Positions 29,050 through 41,800 of a stretch of 64,000 nucleotides of DNA are shown in pieces. The stretch is from the NCBI RefSeq assembly GCF_030439915.1, contig NZ_JAQFJG010000002.1, positions 62,001 through 126,000 of the forward strand, read 5' to 3'. Position 1 is the first letter of the stretch; every line of letters begins with the position of its first letter. Source of the DNA: Streptococcus sp. SPS1. Its GTDB lineage: Bacteria > Bacillota > Bacilli > Lactobacillales > Streptococcaceae. Position numbers and translations under genes: made by a program. The notes below the pieces were generated by a model, which saw nothing but the letters and a program-made list of their open reading frames with translations, made no database searches and was not told the DNA's origin.

Positions 29050-30600
29050 GTGTCAAATAAACCAATAGTAGATATGATTGAAACCATTGAGCATTTTGCT
29101 CAGATACAGCCTAGCTATCCTGTTTACAATGTTTTGGGTCAGGAACACACTTATGGCGATTTAAAGGCTGATTCGGATAGTTTGGCTGCAGCCATTGACC
29201 AACTAGGATTGCCTGAGAAGTCTCCTGTGGTCGTTTTTGGTGGCCAAGAATATGAAATGTTGGCAACTTTTGTAGCCTTGACTAAGTCAGGACATGCCTA
29301 CATTCCAATTGATAGTCATTCGGCCTTGGAGCGAGTTTCGGCTATTTTAGAAGTAGCGGAGCCAAGTTTGATTATTGCTATCTCAGACTTTTCATTGGAG
29401 CAGGTTTCTACACCGATGATGACTCTAGCTCAGGTTCAAGAAGCCTTTGCCCAAGGGTCTAGATATGAGATCACGCATCCAGTCAAGGGAGATGATAACT
29501 ACTACATCATCTTTACTTCTGGTACAACTGGTAAGCCAAAGGGAGTGCAGATTTCACATGATAACCTCCTCAGCTTTACCAATTGGATGATTACGGACAA
29601 GGAATTTGCGACGCCAAGTCGTCCGCAAATGCTGGCTCAGCCACCTTATTCTTTTGACCTGTCTGTCATGTACTGGGCTCCGACCTTGGCATTAGGTGGT
29701 ACGCTCTTCGCTCTTCCTTCAGCTATTACTCAGGACTTTAAGCAACTCTTTACGACCATCTTTTCATTGCCAATCGCTATCTGGACATCAACCCCTTCTT
29801 TTGCAGATATGGCCATGTTGTCTGAAGACTTTAATAGCGAAAAAATGCCTGACATCACGCATTTCTACTTTGATGGTGAAGAATTGACGGTCAAAACAGC
29901 TCAAAAACTACGTGAGCGTTTCCCCAATGCCCGTATTATCAATGCTTACGGCCCAACAGAAGCGACAGTGGCCCTGTCCGCAGTTGCCGTGACAGATGAG
30001 ATGCTAGCGACTCTCAAACGCCTACCAATCGGTTATACCAAGGCTGATTCTCCAACCTTTATCATTGACGAGGACGGCAATAAATTGCCAAATGGCGAAC
30101 AGGGAGAAATCATTGTTTCTGGACCAGCCGTTTCAAAAGGTTATATGAACAATCCTGAAAAAACAGCGGAAGCTTTCTTTGAGTTTGAAGGACTGCCAGC
30201 CTACCACACAGGCGATGTGGGAACCATGACAGATGAGGGCTTGCTTCTCTACGGCGGACGCATGGACTTCCAGATTAAGTTCAACGGTTACCGCATTGAG
30301 TTAGAAGATGTCTCGCAAAACCTCAACAAGTCTCGTTTTATCGAATCTGCTGTTGCTGTTCCACGTTATAACAAGGATCATAAGGTGCAAAATCTGTTGG
30401 CCTATGTCATCTTAAAAGATGGTGTGCGTGAGCAGTTTGAGCGAGATATTGATATTACCAAGGCTATCAAGGAAGATTTAACAGATATCATGATGTCCTA
30501 CATGATGCCGTCTAAATTCCTTTATCGAGACAGTCTGCCACTGACTCCAAATGGAAAAATTGACATCAAAGGATTGATTAACGAGGTGAATGAGAGATGA
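29050..30600 (+). CDS. dltA: D-alanine--D-alanyl carrier protein ligase
   Basis: This enzyme activates D-Ala with ATP and loads it onto DltC. The 516-aa adenylation domain has A3 motif [20 protein letters not shown]5 [13 protein letters not shown]7/A8 YHTGDVGTM and [20 protein letters not shown], and A10 [14 protein letters not shown] with the catalytic Lys. The start is GTG at 29050, eleven bases after GAAGGAGA. It overlaps dltB by four bases. D-alanylation lowers the negative charge of teichoic acids and reduces binding of cationic peptides. Confidence 0.96.
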   Translation: MSNKPIVDMIETIEHFAQIQPSYPVYNVLGQEHTYGDLKADSDSLAAAIDQLGLPEKSPVVVFGGQEYEMLATFVALTKSGHAYIPIDSHSALERVSAILEVAEPSLIIAISDFSLEQVSTPMMTLAQVQEAFAQGSRYEITHPVKGDDNYYIIFTSGTTGKPKGVQISHDNLLSFTNWMITDKEFATPSRPQMLAQPPYSFDLSVMYWAPTLALGGTLFALPSAITQDFKQLFTTIFSLPIAIWTSTPSFADMAMLSEDFNSEKMPDITHFYFDGEELTVKTAQKLRERFPNARIINAYGPTEATVALSAVAVTDEMLATLKRLPIGYTKADSPTFIIDEDGNKLPNGEQGEIIVSGPAVSKGYMNNPEKTAEAFFEFEGLPAYHTGDVGTMTDEGLLLYGGRMDFQIKFNGYRIELEDVSQNLNKSRFIESAVAVPRYNKDHKVQNLLAYVILKDGVREQFERDIDITKAIKEDLTDIMMSYMMPSKFLYRDSLPLTPNGKIDIKGLINEVNER

Positions 30601-31841
30601 TGGAGTTCTTTCAACAGCTTCCTCATTTAGAGCCATATGGCAATCCTCAGTATTTTGTCTATGTGATTGCTGCAACCTTGCCCATCTTTATCGGCCTCTT
30701 TTTCAAGAAACGCTTTGCCTGGTATGAAGTGCTGGTTAGCCTCTTCTTTATCGTCACCATGTTGGTAGGTGGGAAGACCAATCAACTAGCTGCCTTGGGT
30801 ATTTACCTTTGCTGGGAAATATTGCTCCTGCTTTTCTACAAGCATTATCGAAAAAGCAAGGATGGCAAGTGGGTCTTCTACTTAGTTAGTTTTCTGTCCC
30901 TCCTTCCGATTATCTTTGTCAAGGTGCAGCCAGCTATCAATGGAACGCAGTCTTTGCTTGGCTTTTTGGGTATTTCTTACCTGACCTTTCGTTCGGTTGG
31001 GATTATCATCGAGCTGAGAGATGGAGTGATTAAGGATTTTACCCTCTGGGAATTCCTTCGTTTCCTTCTCTTCATGCCGACTTTTTCAAGTGGTCCAATC
31101 GATCGCTTTAAGCGATTTAATGAAAATTATCAGACCATTCCTGAGCGAGATGAGTTGATGGATATGCTGGATGAATCTGTTCGCTATATCATGTGGGGCT
31201 TTTTGTATAAGTTTATCCTAGCTCATGTTTTAGGAGAGACCTTGTTGCCTCCTTTGAAGAATTTAGCCTTGCAGTCAGGTGGCTTCTTTAACCTCTATGC
31301 CTTGGCAGTTATGTATACCTTTGGTCTGGAACTCTTCTTTGACTTTGCAGGTTATTCTATGTTTGCCTTAGCCATTTCAAATTTGATGGGAATTCGTAGC
31401 CCTATCAACTTTAACAAACCTTTTTTATCAAGGGATTTGAAGGAGTTTTGGAATCGCTGGCATATGAGTCTGTCTTTCTGGTTTCGTGACTTTGTCTTTA
31501 TGCGAATGGTCATGGTGTTAACCAGAAAGAAGGTCTTTAAAAATCGCAATGTAACCTCAAGTGTGGCCTACATTGTAAATATGCTGATTATGGGATTTTG
31601 GCATGGAGTGACTTGGTACTATATCGCCTACGGACTCTTTCATGGACTAGGCTTGGTCATCAATGACGCTTGGATTCGCAAGAAAAAAACGCTCAATAAG
31701 GAACGGAAAAAAGCAGGGAAAGCTGCTCTACCTGAGAATCGCTGGATTCAGTTGCTTGGCATGGTTGTCACCTTCCATGTCGTCATGCTGTCATTCTTAA
31801 TCTTTTCTGGATTCTTGAATGATTTATGGTTTAAAAAATAA
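30597..31841 (+). CDS. dltB: Membrane O-acyltransferase DltB
   Basis: This 414-aa polytopic MBOAT protein moves D-Ala from DltC across the membrane toward teichoic acid. The catalytic-type His region is [19 protein letters not shown] (about 330-350), and [16 protein letters not shown] is also family-conserved. The ATG overlaps the dltA stop (ATGA). It is the second enzyme gene of dltXABCD. Confidence 0.95.
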   Translation: MMEFFQQLPHLEPYGNPQYFVYVIAATLPIFIGLFFKKRFAWYEVLVSLFFIVTMLVGGKTNQLAALGIYLCWEILLLLFYKHYRKSKDGKWVFYLVSFLSLLPIIFVKVQPAINGTQSLLGFLGISYLTFRSVGIIIELRDGVIKDFTLWEFLRFLLFMPTFSSGPIDRFKRFNENYQTIPERDELMDMLDESVRYIMWGFLYKFILAHVLGETLLPPLKNLALQSGGFFNLYALAVMYTFGLELFFDFAGYSMFALAISNLMGIRSPINFNKPFLSRDLKEFWNRWHMSLSFWFRDFVFMRMVMVLTRKKVFKNRNVTSSVAYIVNMLIMGFWHGVTWYYIAYGLFHGLGLVINDAWIRKKKTLNKERKKAGKAALPENRWIQLLGMVVTFHVVMLSFLIFSGFLNDLWFKK

Positions 31842-31851
31842 AAGGAAATAA

Positions 31852-33355
<1,504 letters not shown>

Positions 33356-33365
33356 ATGAATGACA

Positions 33366-33416
33366 GAAGAGTTCAAGAATGAAGCCTATTTTCACGTTTT
33401 TTCTTGACTCTTTTTT
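33366..33416 (+). terminator. Terminator of the dlt operon
   Basis: AAGAGTTCAAGAA and TTCTTGACTCTTTTTT pair across a 20-base spacer, ending in a T-run. Confidence 0.7.
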
Positions 33417-33425
33417 AGATTATGA

Positions 33426-33455
33426 TATAATGAACCAGTAAATGACCGGTTAATA
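33426..33455 (+). promoter_or_regulatory. adc promoter with AdcR operator
   Basis: TATAAT (33426-33431) is followed at once by TGAACCAGTAAA and TGACCGGTTAAT, close to the AdcR box TTAACYRGTTAA. This suggests zinc-dependent autorepression of adcRCBA. Confidence 0.75.
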
Positions 33456-33506
33456 AATTGGTTTTCTCTTAGAAATAGAGAAGAAGGGATGGGAAAGGAG
33501 TAATAC

Positions 33507-33947
33507 ATGAGACAGCTTGCACAGGAAATTGACACATTTTTAAATGAGGTTATTTTAAGAGCTGAAAATCAGCATGAAATCCTAATAGGTCATTGCACTA
33601 GTGAGGTGGCTCTGACCAATACTCAGGAGCATATCCTCATGCTTTTGTCAGAGGAATCTTTAACAAATTCAGAATTGGCCCGTCGTCTCAATGTCAGTCA
33701 GGCGGCAGTTACCAAGGCCATTAAGTCTTTGGTCAAGGAAGGGATGTTGGAAACATCTAAAGATCCTAAGGATGCGCGTGTGATTTTTTATCAGTTGACT
33801 GATTTGGCTCGTCCAATTGCTGAGGAGCACCACCATCACCATGAGCATACGCTTTTAACCTATGAACAAGTGGCGACTCAGTTTACTCCAAATGAACAAA
33901 AAGTGATTCAGCGGTTTTTGACTGCTTTAGTAGGAGAAATCAAATAA
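33507..33947 (+). CDS. adcR: Zinc-responsive repressor AdcR (MarR family)
   Basis: This 146-aa winged-helix repressor uses zinc as corepressor. HTH region [20 protein letters not shown] (about 52-72), wing [14 protein letters not shown] and a His cluster [16 protein letters not shown] (about 107-122) are seen. The His cluster holds known zinc ligands. RBS GAAAGGAG is upstream. Its stop overlaps the adcC start by one base. Confidence 0.95.
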   Translation: MRQLAQEIDTFLNEVILRAENQHEILIGHCTSEVALTNTQEHILMLLSEESLTNSELARRLNVSQAAVTKAIKSLVKEGMLETSKDPKDARVIFYQLTDLARPIAEEHHHHHEHTLLTYEQVATQFTPNEQKVIQRFLTALVGEIK

Positions 33948-34651
33948 TGAGATATATTACGGTAGAGGATTTATCCTTCTATTATGATAAGGAGCCTGTT
34001 CTTGAACATATCAATTATAGTGTTGATAGTGGGGAATTTGTTACCTTGACAGGGGAAAATGGAGCGGCTAAGACGACACTGATCAAGGCCAGTCTTGGAA
34101 TCCTCCAACCACGCATTGGTAAGGTGACCATTTCAAAGACAAATGCCCAGGGTAAGAAATTGAGAATAGCTTACCTTCCTCAACAGATTGCCAGTTTTAA
34201 TGCTGGTTTTCCAAGTACGGTTTATGAGTTTGTCAAGTCGGGTCGCTATCCGCGAAAGGGTTGGTTCCGTCGCTTGAATGCTCATGATGAGGAGCATATC
34301 AAGGCTAGTCTGGACTCAGTTGGTATGTGGGAACACCGAGACAAACGCTTGGGGTCTCTATCTGGGGGGCAAAAGCAGCGAGCGGTGATTGCGCGTATGT
34401 TTGCTTCGGATCCAGATGTGTTTATCCTAGATGAACCGACAACGGGGATGGATGCAGGAAGTAAAAATGAATTTTACGAACTCATGCACCACAGCGCCCA
34501 TCATCATGGCAAGGCTGTTTTGATGATTACCCATGACCCTGAAGAAGTTAAGGACTATGCGGACCGCAATATCCATCTAGTCCGTAACCAAGACTCGCCA
34601 TGGCGTTGTTTCAACATTCATGAGAATGATCAGGAGGTGGGTCATGCTTAG
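33947..34651 (+). CDS. adcC: Zinc ABC transporter ATP-binding protein AdcC
   Basis: This 234-aa ATPase for zinc uptake has signature [15 protein letters not shown], Walker [13 protein letters not shown] and switch His ITHDPEE. The Walker A reads GENGAAKTT, with Ala where GxxGxGK has the third Gly. I recall the same sequence in other streptococcal AdcC proteins, so it is probably native, but it is unusual. Its last eight bases overlap adcB. Confidence 0.93.
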   Translation: MRYITVEDLSFYYDKEPVLEHINYSVDSGEFVTLTGENGAAKTTLIKASLGILQPRIGKVTISKTNAQGKKLRIAYLPQQIASFNAGFPSTVYEFVKSGRYPRKGWFRRLNAHDEEHIKASLDSVGMWEHRDKRLGSLSGGQKQRAVIARMFASDPDVFILDEPTTGMDAGSKNEFYELMHHSAHHHGKAVLMITHDPEEVKDYADRNIHLVRNQDSPWRCFNIHENDQEVGHA

Positions 34652-35450
34652 TTTGTTATCTTATGACTTTATGCAGCGTGCCTTTCTGGCTGTTATTGCC
34701 ATGAGTCTTTTCTCGCCGGTATTGGGAACCTTCCTTATCTTGCGTCGTCAGAGTTTGATGAGTGATACTCTCAGCCACGTCTCACTTTCGGGTGTAGCCT
34801 TTGGCCTGGTTTTGGGGATTTCTCCGACTATTTCCACTATTGCTATTGTCTTGATTGCGGCGGTCTTTTTGGAGTATCTCCGTACGGTTTACAAGAGCTT
34901 TATGGAAATCGGGACAGCTATCCTCATGTCAACGGGTCTGGCTGTTTCTCTGATTGTCATGAGCAAGGGTAAAAGCTCTAGTTCAATGAGTTTGGACCAG
35001 TACCTTTTTGGTTCCATCGTGACGATTAGTGAAGAGCAGGTTATTTCCCTCTTTGTCATTGCGGCGGTTGTCTTGATTTTGACCTTCCTCTTCCTTCGTC
35101 CAATGTATATCCTGACCTTTGATGAGGATACAGCTTTTGTAGATGGCTTGCCTGTTCGTACCATGTCTATTCTTTTTAACATGGTGACAGGGGTGGCCAT
35201 TGCCCTTATGATTCCTGCGGCAGGAGCTCTTCTGGTATCGACCATCATGGTCTTGCCAGCTAGTATTGCCCTGCGTCTGGGGAAAAACTTTAAATCGGTT
35301 ATGCTACTTGCTAGTGCTATTGGCTTTTTGGGAATGGTGGCAGGACTCTACATTTCCTACTATGCAGAAACACCTGCAAGTGCAAGTATTACTATTATTT
35401 TTGTAACTGTTTTCTTGCTAATTAGTTTAGTAAGACGTTTTATCAAATAG
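34644..35450 (+). CDS. adcB: Zinc ABC transporter permease AdcB
   Basis: The 268-aa permease of the ABC-3 (ZnuB/MntB) family has about eight membrane segments. [20 protein letters not shown] is the conserved cytoplasmic region near the start, and [21 protein letters not shown] is typical. ATG 34644 with GGAGGTGG is chosen; a reading from 34620 would overlap adcC by 32 bases and lacks a ribosome-binding site. Confidence 0.94.
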   Translation: MLSLLSYDFMQRAFLAVIAMSLFSPVLGTFLILRRQSLMSDTLSHVSLSGVAFGLVLGISPTISTIAIVLIAAVFLEYLRTVYKSFMEIGTAILMSTGLAVSLIVMSKGKSSSSMSLDQYLFGSIVTISEEQVISLFVIAAVVLILTFLFLRPMYILTFDEDTAFVDGLPVRTMSILFNMVTGVAIALMIPAAGALLVSTIMVLPASIALRLGKNFKSVMLLASAIGFLGMVAGLYISYYAETPASASITIIFVTVFLLISLVRRFIK

Positions 35451-35459
35451 GAGACTAAG

Positions 35460-36965
35460 ATGAAAAAAATTAGCTTATTACTAGCCAGTCTATGTGCCTT
35501 GTTTTTAGTGGCTTGTTCCAATCAAAAACAGGCAGATGGCAAACTCAATATCGTGACAACCTTTTACCCTGTCTATGAATTTACCAAGCAAGTTGCAGGA
35601 GATACTGCTAATGTAGAACTCCTCATCGGTGCTGGTACAGAACCTCATGAATACGAACCGTCTGCCAAGGCAGTTGCCAAAATCCAAGACGCAGACACCT
35701 TCGTTTATGAAAATGAAAACATGGAAACATGGGTACCTAAATTGCTAGATACCTTGGATAAGAAAAAGGTCAAAACCATCAAGGCGACAGGCGATATGTT
35801 GCTCTTGCCAGGTGGCGAGGAAGAAGAGGGAGACCATGACCATGGAGAAGAAGGTCATCACCATGAGTTTGACCCCCATGTTTGGTTATCACCAGTTCGT
35901 GCCATTAAACTTGTAGAGCACATCCGTGATAGCTTGTCAGCAGATTATCCTGATAAAAAAGAGACCTTTGAAAAGAATGCTGCTGCCTATATCGAAAAAT
36001 TGCAATCCTTGGATAAGGCTTATGCAGAAGGCTTGTCTCAAGCCAAACAAAAGAGCTTTGTAACGCAACACGCAGCCTTTAACTACCTTGCCTTGGACTA
36101 CGGTCTCAAGCAAGTATCAATATCAGGACTCTCTCCAGATGCCGAGCCATCAGCTGCTCGTTTGGCAGAATTGACAGAGTACGTCAAGAAAAATAAAATT
36201 GCCTATATCTACTTTGAGGAAAACGCCTCACAAGCCCTTGCTAATACACTTTCAAAAGAGGCAGGTGTCAAAACAGATGTCCTTAATCCTTTAGAAAGTC
36301 TGACAGAAGAGGACACCAAGGCTGGAGAAAATTACATCTCTATCATGGAGAAAAACCTCAAGGCTCTAAAACAAACAACAGACCAAGAAGGTCCAGCTAT
36401 CGAACCTGAAAAGGCAGAGGATACGAAGACAGTTCAAAATGGTTACTTTGAGGATGCAGATGTCAAGGATCGTACCTTGAGTGACTATGCAGGTAACTGG
36501 CAATCAGTTTATCCTTTCCTTGAAGATGGAACTTTTGACCAAGTCTTTGACTACAAGGCTAAGTTGACTGGTAAGATGACTCAGGCTGAGTACAAGGCCT
36601 ACTATACAAAAGGCTATCAGACAGATGTGACTAAGATTAATATCACTGATAACACTATGGAATTTGTTCAAGGTGGACAAAGTAAGAAATATACTTACAA
36701 GTATGTTGGCAAAAAAATCTTGACTTATAAGAAGGGTAATCGTGGTGTGCGCTTCCTCTTTGAAGCCACAGATGCTGATGCTGGACAATTCAAGTATGTT
36801 CAGTTTAGCGACCACAATATCGCCCCAGTTAAGGCAGAACACTTCCATATCTTCTTTGGAGGCACAAGCCAAGAAGCCCTCTTTGAAGAAATGGACAACT
36901 GGCCAACCTACTACCCAGATAACCTATCTGGACAAGAAATCGCCCAAGAAATGTTGGCACATTGA
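35460..36965 (+). CDS. adcA: Zinc-binding lipoprotein AdcA with ZinT domain
   Basis: This 501-aa surface zinc receptor has lipoprotein signal MKKISLLLASLCALFLVAC, with lipobox LVAC (Cys19). A ZnuA-type domain (about 25-310) contains a His/acid-rich loop (GDHDHGEEGHHHEFDPHVW) and further His ligands. A C-terminal ZinT domain (about 325-500) ends in FHIFFGGTSQEALFEEM and WPTYYP. The two-domain form is normal for streptococcal AdcA. It is separated from adcB by nine bases. Confidence 0.96.
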   Translation: MKKISLLLASLCALFLVACSNQKQADGKLNIVTTFYPVYEFTKQVAGDTANVELLIGAGTEPHEYEPSAKAVAKIQDADTFVYENENMETWVPKLLDTLDKKKVKTIKATGDMLLLPGGEEEEGDHDHGEEGHHHEFDPHVWLSPVRAIKLVEHIRDSLSADYPDKKETFEKNAAAYIEKLQSLDKAYAEGLSQAKQKSFVTQHAAFNYLALDYGLKQVSISGLSPDAEPSAARLAELTEYVKKNKIAYIYFEENASQALANTLSKEAGVKTDVLNPLESLTEEDTKAGENYISIMEKNLKALKQTTDQEGPAIEPEKAEDTKTVQNGYFEDADVKDRTLSDYAGNWQSVYPFLEDGTFDQVFDYKAKLTGKMTQAEYKAYYTKGYQTDVTKINITDNTMEFVQGGQSKKYTYKYVGKKILTYKKGNRGVRFLFEATDADAGQFKYVQFSDHNIAPVKAEHFHIFFGGTSQEALFEEMDNWPTYYPDNLSGQEIAQEMLAH

Positions 36966-36970
36966 TGAGA

Positions 36971-37004
36971 AATCGACTAGTTCATAAGAGCTAGTCGGTT
37001 TTTT
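36971..37004 (+). terminator. Terminator of the adc operon
   Basis: CGACTAG...CTAGTCG with TTTTTT follows the adcA stop within ten bases. Confidence 0.85.
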
Positions 37005-37064
37005 GATACTAGATGGCTAACTTCATTATAGACTTTTCAGAACTTTAAACAATAAATAAAACTC

Positions 37065-37093
37065 TTGAAATATCTGGATTTGTATGTTAGAAT
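37065..37093 (+). promoter_or_regulatory. Promoter of the antitoxin RNA
   Basis: TTGAAA (37065-37070), exactly 17 bp, TAGAAT (37088-37093) and an extended TGT before the -10 make a strong sigma-A promoter. It fires toward the terminator 40 bases on. Confidence 0.75.
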
Positions 37094-37099
37094 AATTTT

Positions 37100-37162
37100 A
37101 TCGGATAAGGTTCATTAGAACACCAAATCCCTTAACTATGCCAGTAGTTAAGGGATTTTTTG
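37100..37162 (+). ncRNA. Antitoxin RNA (RNA II-like) of a Fst-type type I system
   Basis: The predicted transcript of about 60 nt begins near 37100 and ends at the terminator at 37126-37162. It carries GGATAAGGTTCATTAG (37103-37118). That matches GGATAAGGCTCATTAG (37295-37310), the complement of the toxin ribosome-binding and start region, at 15 of 16 positions. It also shares the terminator with the convergent toxin mRNA. This is the known par/Fst arrangement in which the antisense RNA pairs at both ends with toxin mRNA. Confidence 0.75.
37126..37162. terminator. Shared terminator of toxin and antitoxin RNAs
   Basis: AAATCCCTTAACTA-TGCCAG-TAGTTAAGGGATTTTTT is a 14-bp stem. The T-run is stronger on the + strand (antitoxin); the minus-strand toxin mRNA may end here with a weaker T-run. 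Confidence 0.85.
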
Positions 37163-37208
37163 ACGTATCTTAGCGATTTAACGGGTGTTGATAGGCTAGT
37201 CATTCGGT

Positions 37209-37307
37209 CTACTTCTTACCATCTAGCCATTTGCAAACGAAATACAAGATGATTCCAGCTATGACGTCTGCTATAATAGTAAGAGCGAGCTCTGGGATAA
37301 GGCTCAT
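37209..37307 (-). CDS. Fst-like type I toxin peptide
   Basis: The 32-codon frame has a perfect GAGGAGGTG ribosome-binding site seven bases before ATG 37307. The peptide starts MSLIPELALTIIADVIAGI, with a single transmembrane helix, and ends in a charged KWLDGKK tail. This is the layout of Fst/Ldr-type membrane toxins (acidic or polar start, hydrophobic core, W-(L/D) and lysine tail). Expression is expected to be blocked by the antisense RNA at 37100-37162. Too short for common gene callers. Confidence 0.8.
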   Translation of the reverse strand: MSLIPELALTIIADVIAGIILYFVCKWLDGKK

Positions 37308-37343
37308 TAGTTTCACCTCCTCTCACGAACCCATAGGAACGTA

Positions 37344-37393
37344 ATCGGTAACCGATGACAAAAATAGTATACACATCAAATTTAGATCATCAA
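37344..37393 (-). promoter_or_regulatory. Toxin promoter and 5' hairpin
   Basis: On the minus strand, TTGATG (37393-37388), 16 bp and TATACT (37371-37366, preceded by TGTG) precede a palindrome ATCGGTTACCGAT (37356-37344) in the toxin leader. A 5' stem-loop is a usual feature of fst mRNAs, where it delays translation. Confidence 0.6.
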
Positions 37394-37777
37394 CATTGCT
37401 TAATTCTTGAAGTGTGGTAGCTTATATATTGAAACTAACTTACATTGTGAGTAAAATTGCTATATATAACAACTTCCTTCATTAACTTGAGGGATAAAAC
37501 ATTATATTAAAAACATTTGTCACAAACAGATTTACATTAGCTCAATATCTGTCTGTTTCCAGTTTGACTCTTAATTGTTTAAAATCGAAATAAGGGTGGT
37601 CTAGAAAGAACTAGCATGGTGCACCTAATTCCTTACCAGTTATTTTAGCAAGAGATTAGACGACAATAGGACAATTCACCTCTAATTATTGACATTTCAG
37701 GAAAAATCGCAGTAAAAACTGCACAGCCTTCTTTAAATGTGCTATAATACTAGAAAAATACTTGTGGAGGTTCCATT
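37394..37777. other. Intergenic region before the SPFH gene
   Basis: This AT-rich spacer has no credible gene. Near its end are TATAAT (37743-37748) and GTGGAGG, which serve the SPFH gene. Confidence 0.5.
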
Positions 37778-38677
37778 ATGGCAATATTTTTCATGATTTT
37801 TCTGATTGTTTGTGTGTTCCTATTGCTGATAGTCACACTGAGCACAGTTTATGTGGTTCGTCAGCAGTCGGTGGCGATTATTGAACGCTTTGGGAAATAC
37901 CAAAAGGTTGCCAATAGCGGTATTCATATTCGCTTGCCTTTTGGGATTGACTCGATTGCAGCGCGGATTCAGTTGCGTTTGTTGCAAAGCGATATTGTGG
38001 TTGAGACTAAGACCAAGGACAATGTGTTCGTTATGATGAATGTAGCGACTCAGTACCGTGTCAATGAGCAGAGCGTGACAGATGCCTACTATAAACTCAT
38101 GCGTCCAGAATCTCAGATTAAATCTTATATTGAAGACGCCCTTCGCTCTTCTGTTCCCAAATTAACTTTGGATGAATTGTTTGAGAAAAAAGATGAGATT
38201 GCCCTTGAAGTTCAACACCAAGTAGCAGAAGAAATGACAACTTATGGCTACATTATCGTGAAAACCTTGATTACCAAGGTCGAACCAGATGCAGAAGTTA
38301 AGCAATCCATGAATGAAATCAATGCAGCGCAACGTAAGCGGGTTGCAGCGCAAGAATTGGCGGAAGCTGACAAGATTAAAATCGTCACTGCAGCTGAAGC
38401 CGAAGCAGAAAAGGATCGCCTTCATGGTGTGGGGATTGCCCAACAACGTAAGGCGATTGTGGATGGATTGGCAGAGTCTATCACCGAACTCAAGGAAGCC
38501 AATGTTGGCATGACAGAAGAACAAATCATGTCCATCCTCTTGACCAACCAGTACTTGGATACCTTGAATACCTTTGCCTCTAAAGGAAATCAAACCATCT
38601 TTTTACCAAATACGCCAAATGGTGTGGATGATATCCGTACTCAAATCTTGTCAGCCCTCCGTGCTGAGAAGAAATAA
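37778..38677 (+). CDS. SPFH/Band 7 membrane protein (stomatin-like)
   Basis: This 299-aa protein has one N-terminal membrane helix (about 3-27), then an SPFH domain (VVRQQSVAIIERFGKYQKV; GIHIRLPFGIDSIAARI) and a coiled-coil tail (about 190-250, EAEAEKDRL). QmcA/stomatin-type proteins form oligomeric membrane microdomains and often modulate proteases such as FtsH. No substrate can be deduced. It has its own promoter and terminator. Confidence 0.88.
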   Translation: MAIFFMIFLIVCVFLLLIVTLSTVYVVRQQSVAIIERFGKYQKVANSGIHIRLPFGIDSIAARIQLRLLQSDIVVETKTKDNVFVMMNVATQYRVNEQSVTDAYYKLMRPESQIKSYIEDALRSSVPKLTLDELFEKKDEIALEVQHQVAEEMTTYGYIIVKTLITKVEPDAEVKQSMNEINAAQRKRVAAQELAEADKIKIVTAAEAEAEKDRLHGVGIAQQRKAIVDGLAESITELKEANVGMTEEQIMSILLTNQYLDTLNTFASKGNQTIFLPNTPNGVDDIRTQILSALRAEKK

Positions 38678-38683
38678 TAGACT

Positions 38684-38710
38684 AAAGAGCTTGGCAACAG
38701 GCTCTTTTTG
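38684..38710 (+). terminator. Terminator after the SPFH gene
   Basis: AAAGAGCTTG-GCAAC-AGGCTCTTTTT hairpin with T-run. Confidence 0.85.
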
Positions 38711-38879
38711 CGTTGCTTTTGTTAAGAAAAACAAAAAACATTGATATACATTTAACTAAAAATTATTGTATATTGTCTACTTTAATTAGGAATGATAAGG
38801 GAATAACTAGAAAGATTTGTGAATACAGACTATTTCTGATATACTAAATATACAGTAATAATGAATGATGGGAGATGAG

Positions 38880-41800
38880 ATGAAAGAATTTCAATTTGAG
38901 AGAAAGCAGCGTTTTTCTTTGAGGAAATATGCAATAGGAGCTTGTTCAGTCTTGCTAGGAACGAGTTTATTTTTTGCTGGTGTGGATCCTCAATCTGTAC
39001 AGGCTACAGAAACGAGTTCAACACTAATTTCAAGTCATTATTTGGATGAGCAGGATTTATCTGAAAAGCTGAAATCTGAGTTGCAATGGTTTGAAGAAAA
39101 TAAGATTGAGGTAAAAGAGGGAAAAGAATACTATTTTATCTATCGAAAATTGGCTACAAGATTACCAGAAACAGGTCTTTTTTCTAATGATGGGATGTTT
39201 ATCTTGGGAGCAGGATTATTATTGCTTTCCTTCACTTTAATCAAGAGAAAAAAGGGAGCGTCTTACTTCCTTGTGACAGTCTTTGCTGTTGGTGGTTGGG
39301 GAGCATCCATCTCTGCTTTCGAAAATCTGGTAGAATTGCAATCAGCCCTTGTTAAGAGAGTAGAAGGTCAGTTTTTACCAAGTCCTGAAAGAGTCCAAGG
39401 ATATGAATTTACGGGATATTATTTGGTAAGAGATAGTGCTAGCAAGGAACTTTCTGTTGATAAGGTAGAATCGCCAGCATTATCTCAAAAGGAGGGCAGT
39501 TCAGAACCTCAATCTAAGAAGATTGTACCACAGACTGCATCGCATTTTAGCTCGACTGAAGACCTTGTGCAATCTCCTCAACCATCCTACGCAGTTGAGA
39601 AAATTGTTGAAGCTCCTGCAAGCAAACAAGCTCCTGATGAAATTGTGCCCATAGGGACTAAGGAAAAAGTTGCAGGAAATCCCCAAGTAGAACAACCGAA
39701 AGCAGAAAATAATAGTGATTATAAAACAAGTCCTGAGGAAGGTGTGTTAAATGTCACAGTAGAGAAACCAGAATTGCTAGTCACTACAGAGGAGGTTGCT
39801 TTCCAAACGATAGAACAAGAAGATGCAACCTTAGCTAAAGGGCAAACTAAAGTTGTTCAAGAAGGTGTTGTTGGTGAACGCACCATCTATACGGAAGTCA
39901 CTATCGTTAATGGGGAAAAATCTAGCAAAGTTATAGAAAATATAATCACAAAAGAGCCGGTGGATAAGGTGATTGCAGTTGGGACTAAGGAAGAAGTTGC
40001 ACCAAAACCAACACAACCTGTAACTCCAGAGCCAGAGGAAGTTAAACCAGTTCAACCTGAAAAAACTCCAATAGTAGAGAATGAAACAGAGACAAAACCA
40101 GCTGATGGAATAGGACAACCAAGACCAGGAGCAGAAGAAACGCCGGGTACAGAAGCAACACCCGACGAGAAACAAACACCTGACAAACCCGAAGCTGAGC
40201 CGAAGCAACCAGATCCAGCAACCTCAGCCATGGAATCAGGGGGCGAGGAAAATCAAACTCATGCCCCACAAGGTACTGAGTCCCAGCCACCATCTAAAGA
40301 AACTGCTGAGAGAAAAGATTCTGATCCAGCAGCACCAACCGTGGAATCAGGACGCGAAGAAGATCAATCTCCTGCGGAACAAAAGGGTGAGGAGAACCAG
40401 CTGGAGAATCCAGTTGAGGGGGTCAAAGATGTTGGTGAGTCTGCCCCACAAGAAACCCAAAAACAACCAGAACAAACGGCTCCATCTCCAGAGGTCAACC
40501 CAAGTCAAGGAAACGAACCAGAACCAGCTGTTCAGCCTGAACCCTTAGCTCCCCAAGAGCAACCAACTGTCCCAAGTCCAGTAACTAAAGAAAAAGTATT
40601 GGCATATAAAACAACATATAAAGCTTCACCAGCCTTAAATTACAAAGAGCAACGAGTAGAAGTAGTAGGCGAAAATGGTAAGGAAGTGACAACTACTTCT
40701 TACAGTTTTGATGAAAGTACTGGGAAAATAGTAGAAAACACTTCAACAAAGATAGAAAAACATCCAGTAGATAGAGTTGTTAAGGTTGGGAATGTAGAAG
40801 AAACAAGATCAACAGTCAAAAGAGGTGAACAGTTTGTTGCGGATGAGTCACTTGATAAAGGTGTCAAAGAAGTCAGAAATCAGGGTCAGGACGAAGAAAC
40901 GACAACAATAAAAGTTTACAAAGTAAATGAACAAACAGGAGACTTAACTAAGCCAGATGTAACGAAAAAAGTCGCTAAGCCAATGCAAGCGAAAATAACG
41001 GCAGTAGGAACAAAACCAACAGTTCAATCACAAGAAATTCCTTTTAAGACAGTTTATGAAGCAAATCCAGCGTTAGATTACAATCAGAAAATAGAAGAAA
41101 CACCAGGTGAAAGAGGGCGTACAGTATCAACTACAAAATACACAGTAAATCAAGAAACAGGAGCTATCTCAGAAGAAACTACAACAGAAAACACTCCAGC
41201 TAAAGACAAAATAGTAAAAGTTGGAAATGTAGAAAAGATAGTGTCACCTATTGATATTACTGAGGAAAGAAAAGATGATCCTGAACTTCCGAAAGGAAAA
41301 GAAGTAGTTGAGGATGCAGGTGAACAAGGGGAAACAACCGTCACTAAAACTTATGAAGTTAATCCGGAGACAGGAGAGTTAACAAATCCAGTAGAGAAGA
41401 CTGAAACAACTAAAGCTATGCGCCAAAAAGTAATCTTGGTTGGTACTAAAGAAGACAAACCGCATTTACTACCAGAAAATAGTGAGTTAGAAAATGCAGT
41501 GGATGTGATGGAAGCTAGTAGAGAAATGAAGTCTGTAGACTTCTTAACAGATGAAAACTTTAAAGCCCAACTAACTCCGCCGGCTTTAGAAATAGAGCGT
41601 GATTTTTATAAAAAACGCAGTGAGTTGAAAAAAACGCAGCCGCAGATAAGGGATGATGAAGTAAGAGAAATTCTACGAAAAGAATATCTTGAAAAATTAT
41701 CTATTAAAGAAACACTCGATGCGACTAAAACCGATTTAGAAGCTAGTTTGAAAAAAGTTGCGGCGCATACCTTGAGTATTTTAGGTGACAATCAACAAAA

